Below, in pieces: positions 57,786-64,000 of a DNA stretch of 64,000 bases. The notes under the pieces are model-generated. The model worked only from the letters and a program-made list of their open reading frames with translations, made no database searches and was not told the origin of the DNA. Made by a program: the position numbers and the translations under genes. Every line of letters begins with the position of its first letter. Position 1 is the first letter of the stretch. Origin of the DNA: Berberis thunbergii (Eukaryota; Streptophyta; Magnoliopsida; Ranunculales; Berberidaceae); assembly GCA_003290165.1 (NCBI GenBank), contig QNQO01002099.1, positions 62,001 through 126,000 of the forward strand, read 5' to 3'.

Positions 57786-60700
57786 AGCATAGGTTTTATG
57801 GAAAATCCATTTCATTTGGTGGCAACTGACAGGTGGCTTATAGCAATGCAAGTACATTGGGGTATATGAGCTCATCGCAGGCCTTGGCTGACTATGCCAC
57901 TTTGATCATTGACTTGAAGAAAAATTTGACAGCACAAGACTCTCCTGTGGTCGTCTTTGGATGTTCTTATGGAGGAAGTAAGTTTTCATTTTTATTTTAA
58001 GTATTATCCTTTGTATTTTTACATGATCTTCATCAATATTCAAGTTTTGCTACTATTAGTCATAACTTGATTTTTGTTAGGGCCACTGTTTTGTGCCTAA
58101 CCATGCTTTTCTGTGAAAACCGTTGTACAAAATTGTGCCACCGAAGTCCAAAAATCTTTTTTTATTTTATTTATTTGAGATTCTTTAAAGCATTATTAGC
58201 GATTTTAGCACTAAAATAGTCTTTGTTATATAGTGTTGGCTGCATGGTTTAGGTTAAAAACTTAAAATACCCACATGTAGCAACTGAGGCCTTGGCATCT
58301 TGAGCTCCAATTCTCAATTTTGACGGCATTGTCTCTCCATACAGCTTCAACGATATTATTACAAATGACTTCAAGATAACTTAATCTAAACTTGAGTGTG
58401 TTTAAAGTAAGCTGAAGCTAACACCCCTTAAAATAAAGATATTATATATTTATTTGTTATTAACATCTTTTTATCAATCATGACACGTACCAGAGCCAAA
58501 GTGAGAACTGTTACAAAGTGATCAAGGGATCATGGCAGCAAATTGAAGATACAGCACAACAACCTGGTGGACTTGAGTTGCTCCGAAATTTATTCAAAAT
58601 TTGCAAGTATGAATCTTTGATTGTTTTACACAAATTGCAAATTAGAACCCCTCTTTAATTCTTTCTTATTGTTTATCATTGCAGGAACTTCATCAGTGCT
58701 GGCAGATTGGAAGGTTGGCTCCAAATAGCCTTTGACAGATTATCCAACTCCATCAAACTTCCTAAACCCAATGCCTGTTTTTTCAGTCAAGGAGGTTAGC
58801 CCGAAACAAATATATATATATATATATTTCCTTTGGGGACTACGGATTTTTTTTTTTTTTTTGCATTATTTATAATTCTGTCCTGCTAATAGATTTGCTG
58901 ATGGTTTCTGGGAGTTTAGAAGTGCAAGGCAATTGACAATCCAGCAACCGGGAATGACACATTCGCTAAGTTTCAATCTTCTTGATGATTCTGACCCCTC
59001 ACGATCTTAATGGCTGGCAATGGCAGGTAATCACATTTGATTGGACCTTGCAAATATTGGTTCTTATGAAATATTTAATGAGATAATTAGATAAAATTCT
59101 TAGAATGTTTAATCAAAATGTGATATTCATTGCAGGCTTGCACAGAGATGATTATGTCAACTGATGGCAGCAATGAAGAAAGCACGTTTCCCGTATCTCA
59201 ATGGGAATACCCCCCGTAACACCCGTACTTTTTGAATGACAATATAAATTTATGTGCCCAAATTTTATTTAAAATCTTAGTTCGTTGGCCAAATAGTATT
59301 TTTTCGCAACTTACCTAACTCTCTGGCCTTTCGAATCTCGGGACGATATTTATTTTGAGTTGTATATATTGTAACACCCGTATTTTTTCAAATGACATTA
59401 TAAATTTATGTGCTCAAAGTTCATTTAAAATTTTATTTTAAAATCTTAGTTCATTGTCCAAATAGTATTTTTTTTCGCAACTTAATTACCTAACTCTCTT
59501 ACCTTTCGAATCTCGGGACAAGATTCCCGTTAAAGTGTATATATTGTAACACCCGTGTTTTTTCAATGACCTTAATAAATATTTTTTGTACAAAAATAAA
59601 ATAAAATGTAATGACTTCATTTCCTAGAACTACCTAAATATATTTACCTCAATGTTTGAAGTTCGATAAAATGCATATTTTATTGATGTCAACCAAAACT
59701 TTATTTGCACATTAATAATGCATGATTTACAAAATTAGTATTCTAGTGATAGCCAAATATTTGGTGGCTAAATAGTGCGTTTTTATTATTTCATGTAATA
59801 TTTTATTAGTTATTTATGATTAGTTTAAATATATATATATATATATATATAATGGGTGCAAATATAAATATTTACTTAAACCCTAATTGTGATGGGTTTA
59901 TACTCATCTATGGACTTAATTTGGAGTGGCGGCTAGAAGGGGTGCAAATATAACTACCTGCTTAAAACCCTAAGTGAGATGTCTTTGAGTTTAAGTATTC
60001 TTTTTAGCCGTACGGTACTTGGAGTGAAGAAAAAAAAGGGGGGAGAGAAAAGAAAAGGAAAGAGAGAAATATAGATGATGAAAAAGAAGACAAAAGAGAG
60101 GAAGGGAATGAGAAATTGAATAAGAGAAAATGAAGAGAAGAAAAAAAATAAGGGAAGGAAAAATAGATGAAGAAAAGAGAGAAGAGAGAAATAAAGAAAG
60201 AGAAATTGATTGGGTATTCACATCTTTATTGTGATTTTCGATTTTGCGGGATTTTAGATCAATGCGGCTTTTGTGATATTCATTACGTGATCAAATAAGT
60301 AAGTTTTTCTTCATTTTTTATATTTATTTTAAAATAATTTATGAGTATAGTTGATGGAAAATATGGAGTTTGTGGAATAGTACAAGTCTGGGTTTGAATT
60401 AATTTACATAAAAGAAAACATAATAGTATAAATAGTTAGTGTTTTAAAGTGATTTATGTAATGTGTTTTGATTAATAGTATTGGTACATATTATTTATTT
60501 TATTAGACATAATAATAAGTTAGACTTGACATGTATAGTAAGTTTGATAAATTGTTAAGGGTTGTATTTTGTGAAATGGTGATTAATTGATGAATGATTA
60601 AATGATGGAATAGAACTGGAGTACAATTATTTTATTGTTAATTGATTTAAAGATTAGAATGAAATTATCTTGGTTAAATTGGGCTTTTAATATATTGATG

Positions 60701-63630
60701 GAATTGACTTACAAGATGTAGGATATGGACTGGACTTACGGATTGGATATGGACGGTGGATTTGACTTATAATGAAAATGGGTTGTTGATTGGGTTAGGC
60801 TTATAAGTTTTGAAAATAAAGGATATGGATTGCTGATGGAATTTGGCTTATAAGTTCAGAAAGTAAAGAATTAGGTACTGATTTGAATTTAATCCAAAAA
60901 ATAAGGAATTTAGTACTAATTTGATTTGGAATTTGGTATTGATTTGAATTGGAATTGAGTTTAGAAATTCATGAATTGAGTATTGTTATAGGCCGAACTA
61001 AATAGTTAAACCCAAAGCTGTTTAGTTGAATATATATGTGGGTTGAACTTAGATTTAATGATTTATGTAAGCTTATCAAATTTGGGTATTAAAAAGAATG
61101 AGTTACGGTTTGTTTGAGCTTATAAATTTTGGAGTTTTAGAAATTAAATTATGGTTTGATTAGGATAATCAATTTTGGAATTTAATAGAATGAGTTATAA
61201 TTTGATTGAGTTTATCAATTTTGGTATTAAAAGACGATGAGTTATGTTTTTGGAACGAGTTTATAAATTCTGAAAAATAAATTATGAGTTATTGTTGGAG
61301 TTGATGTTATAAGATTTGAAATTTTGGATGATGGTAATGTAAATGTGTACACTGAGATTAAATTTGAGGATTTATTGAGATGAATTTGGGTATGTGTATT
61401 ATTATGTGGATTGGTATTTGTAATTGTACTGTTACTTGAATTTTGATCGTTATGCAATTTGTCTTGGTAAGAAGTATAAATTATTTTTATTGCATGGGCT
61501 TTGATCTCCGTTTTGTTAAAGAAAGTTTTTATAGGAAAATGATGGTTGCCCCAAAATAATGGGAGAATACTATGATGAAATTATTTATTATCGATAATAT
61601 GTCAAATGATATGTTTCCCAAAAAATGTGAGTGGATACTGATATAATTGATATGTGAATGACAAAATCTCATTGTGACAGAAAATTGAGATATTACAATA
61701 AACAATATTGATAAATTATGATTCATTAAATTTTTATTATCTGGAATTGTATCATTAGAACTACTACACCTCTTTTTTTTTGTGATTTATCATCTCCTAT
61801 AAAGAAACTAAATAACCTTCGAGTTGTCTTTCGGATGTGGGGCGCCTATTTCTTATAGAGAAACTAAAATAACATTTGGGTTAGTTTTGCGAAAATGAGG
61901 TTGATTTTTATGTCTAAGATAGGCTTTGATGTTTATCCGTAAAAAATGTGACGTAACTTTATGCGTGTTGATAGCCCAAGAGTGGCTTTTATTGTATTCA
62001 TATAGTTAGGGGTATCCGATGATGCATGCTTGTATGTGATGTGTCCCCACTTGAGCATGGATGATGGAAAAGTCCTCATTTATATGAGAGAGGCATACGG
62101 GCATATATGTTCGGCACAGAGGTGGTGCGAATGTGGTTTCGTCTAAGTGATCAATCCGTTGAAAATGAATCATTCCAATAAATATGAATAATATACTTAA
62201 GTCAAATAATGTACGAAGATAACCGTTTTAATTAATAAATTACATTTATATTGTTTATAACCTTTTTCATGCTAGATGACAAGTCTACTAATATTTCTGC
62301 AAGTAAGACTTGTCATAGTCAACATCTATAGAGTAAGTACAAGTAAATACGTATTTACTTATTAGGATGATGACATGATTGCCTCGTCGAGGAACTACAT
62401 TATTTGAACTGTGATTTTCTTGCATGACACTTTTGTTTCATTGATGAACTACCTGTTTGTGTGGTTGTTCATGGTTTGTGTTTAAATTTTATGTTATCAC
62501 TTGCTGATGTGTTGATTTTTGTGATGAAAATTATTCATACCAGCTTATGACCCAAGTGAGTTTTTACTTCTTGGGTATGGAATGTAGCCGACTAGCTTGT
62601 TTAAAGATTTATTAGTTTCGGACGAGCTTAGAGAAGTTCATTTCGTACGTGACGAGCGTTGCTGGAGAGTTGCACGTTGTTTGAAAGTCTAGGTCCTTTT
62701 GTTTGTTAGGTGACAGTTTATTATTTTGTAATAGAACTTGGTGTTTTTTTATTTATTTATTTATTGGGAGAGATACATTTGTGATTAGTTGAACTTGTCA
62801 GAGTTGGTTCTACGAGATTTAATATATAGTCCTTCTTTTTGATGGGTTTTTTAGATTAGTTGTTTTATTTCCCTCTAATCTGATAAATTGTGCATTTTAT
62901 TATTTCTCGTGAATGCCAACTGTTACTTTTAGTGAATGACATTCACGTCCCGAATTTTGGGAAAAACGAACAATCCCATGCAGATATTAAGATTTCTTTT
63001 TTCTTGAAAATCGGGGCGTGACATCCCCGGTCGAGCTAGTTACTCTAATGACCCATATGGGGTCTATCCTAGGCCAAATTGGATCACAACCGATTTTGGT
63101 GGACATGTGATTATCTCGACTTGACAACATTTTATCTGAAAATGTTCATGATCTTCTTACACTCTTCAATAAATCAAACTATGGGACTTAAAATGCAAAT
63201 GAACTTCAATAGAACATCAAGATGGTATTGAAACGTTTTGGGAGCAACATCATTTTCTTCGATGGCTTAAGAGATCCATGGAGTGGAGGAGGGTAAATAT
63301 CTATACAACACAATATTGCTCGTTATTTGTTTTGTCATTTTCGATTTCACTTGCACATACACACATCAGTAACATGGAATGTTTTTCTATCGAAAACTAT
63401 TCTTCAAATAAATGGTTTGATTATGGTTGGCATGAATGCAGGGTTCTAAAGAGTATATCAAAGAGTATTATCGCAATAGTTGCAAATCATACTACTAATT
63501 TTTTTTGTTGACATAATTATATACATTTCATATTGTTGATTTACCATTTATGCATGAAATGGACAGGAGCTCACCATGTAGATTTGAGGTACTCAACTAA
63601 AGAAGATCCAGATTGGCACCTTTCAAAATG
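57786..63630 (+). pseudogene. S28 serine carboxypeptidase (lysosomal Pro-X type) pseudogene
   Basis: Plus-strand exon remnants in order: HRFYGKSISFGGN (57790), then a stop; [20 protein letters not shown] and [10 protein letters not shown] (57836-57978). Next are PYSFNDIITNDFK (58338), SENCYKVIKGSWQQIEDTAQ (58499), YPTPSNFLNPMPVFSVKE (58741), DNPATGNDTFAK (58935), GWQWQ and ACTEMIMSTDGSNEESTFPV (59137). After the LTR come YSNDPYGVYPRPNWITTDFG (63041), FFDGLRDPWSGG (63253) and AHHVDLRYSTKEDPDWH (63570). The family removes residues after proline at the C-terminus in vacuoles or lysosomes. The active-site box has Cys for the first Gly of GGSYGG. The N-terminal third is missing, with a stop after GGN, frameshifts near 58738 and 58997, and a 3.8-kb insertion. 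Not functional. Confidence 0.85.
59215..63023 (+). mobile_element. Solo LTR, about 3.8 kb, inside the S28 pseudogene
   Basis: Starts (C)GTAACACCCGTACTT and ends ATCGGGGCGTGACA, the usual termini of long gypsy LTRs (TGTAACACCC..GGGGCGTGACA), with the first T changed. Flanks CCCCC and TCCCC fit a 5-bp duplication with one difference. The S28 coding similarity stops at 59214 and resumes at about 63030. Near its start the TGTAACACCCGT segment is repeated three times (59215, 59370, 59546). There is no gag-pol and no internal second LTR, so a solo LTR from recombination is most likely. AT repeat near 59832-59851, purine tract 60028-60205. Confidence 0.7.
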
Positions 63631-63840
63631 CAAATATGGGCCGGTATGGAACCCATACATGATCAAAACTCAAAAGTGAAAGCAACATGGGCCATTGTTA
63701 TTCAAGCCCATTTCTTATTAGCCCAAAACACAACTCAATGGTGGGTTGAGCCACATTGAGTCAAGCTTGCCCAAGTTTATTATCAAGTTTTTCTATGGTG
63801 AGATCGACTATGATTACAACTATATGGTGCGGAATGTATT

Positions 63841-64000
63841 TGTAAAGAAAATAATTGGGGAATTGTATTATTGTTGTTGTTCTAAATACAAGTTTATATA
63901 GAGCTAATAACATTATAGAAACAGTAAACTTAAAACTTCCTATACAAGCTATTCTAATTGTGTCTTATTTTGACTTTCATATTCTGACTATTTTATTATT
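63841..64000 (-). repeat. Inverted partial LTR of the copia-type family
   Basis: The reverse complement ends TTATTTTCTTTACA and contains TATAGGAAGTTTTAAGTTT, matching the LTR at 1087-1370. It runs off the window. Next to its end (63829-63840) there is no TGGTATCAAAGC primer site, so this is the outer end of a 3' LTR or a solo LTR. Confidence 0.75.

Noticed and set aside
1..64000. tRNA or rRNA genes
   Set aside because: No cloverleaf with intact TTCGA-type arm or rRNA stretch was noticed; the tRNA-like words are retrotransposon primer-binding sites.

Overview
This is a stretch of AT-rich eudicot nuclear genome. The evidence is intron-bearing genes with GT-AG junctions, plant gene families, and many nested plant transposons. 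Repeats and dead elements fill most of it. All gene models below were read by eye from splice junctions and conserved motifs; no database search was run.

Layout. 0.1-5.4 kb: a MULE-like MITE, a small copia-type LTR element, a short hairpin element, a CACTA-type MITE, a duplicated 350-bp segment and LINE-like debris. 5.6-10.7 kb: two tandem, same-strand (minus) short-chain dehydrogenase/reductase genes of the secoisolariciresinol/xanthoxin dehydrogenase type, both three-exon and open. 12.6-30.3 kb: one large decayed Ty3/gypsy Tat-type retrotransposon. A second Tat-type element (20.1-26.1 kb, TSD ACAAT) sits inside its 3' tandem-repeat zone, and each of the two carries a related hAT-like insertion. 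The larger hAT insertion contains a captured WD40 gene fragment. The outer element also carries a decayed antisense accessory ORF. 31.2-35.0 kb: tandem repeats, another hairpin element, and a small two-exon gene (minus) for a conserved 78-residue plant protein. 38.2-43.0 kb: tandem repeats and a GT-rich TIR element holding an internally deleted chromovirus-type LTR element (TSD CTCGC).

43.2-55.4 kb: a five-exon NIT4-like nitrilase gene on the plus strand, spread over 12 kb by transposon-filled introns. Its first exon is open in frame for 112 codons upstream of the usual NIT4 start and encodes a partial TCP transcription-factor domain. This apparent TCP-nitrilase fusion is the most unusual thing in the window. 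Its introns hold a TIR element with a 9-bp TSD, a 1.6-kb LTR element with a chimeric 271-codon ORF, and a MULE-like MITE.

57.8-63.6 kb: a serine carboxypeptidase (S28, lysosomal Pro-X type) pseudogene split by a 3.8-kb solo LTR. The window ends inside an inverted copy of the LTR family seen at 1.1 kb.

The likely functional genes are the two SDRs, the 78-residue protein and possibly the nitrilase. They do not form an obvious pathway; the rest is repeat turnover.
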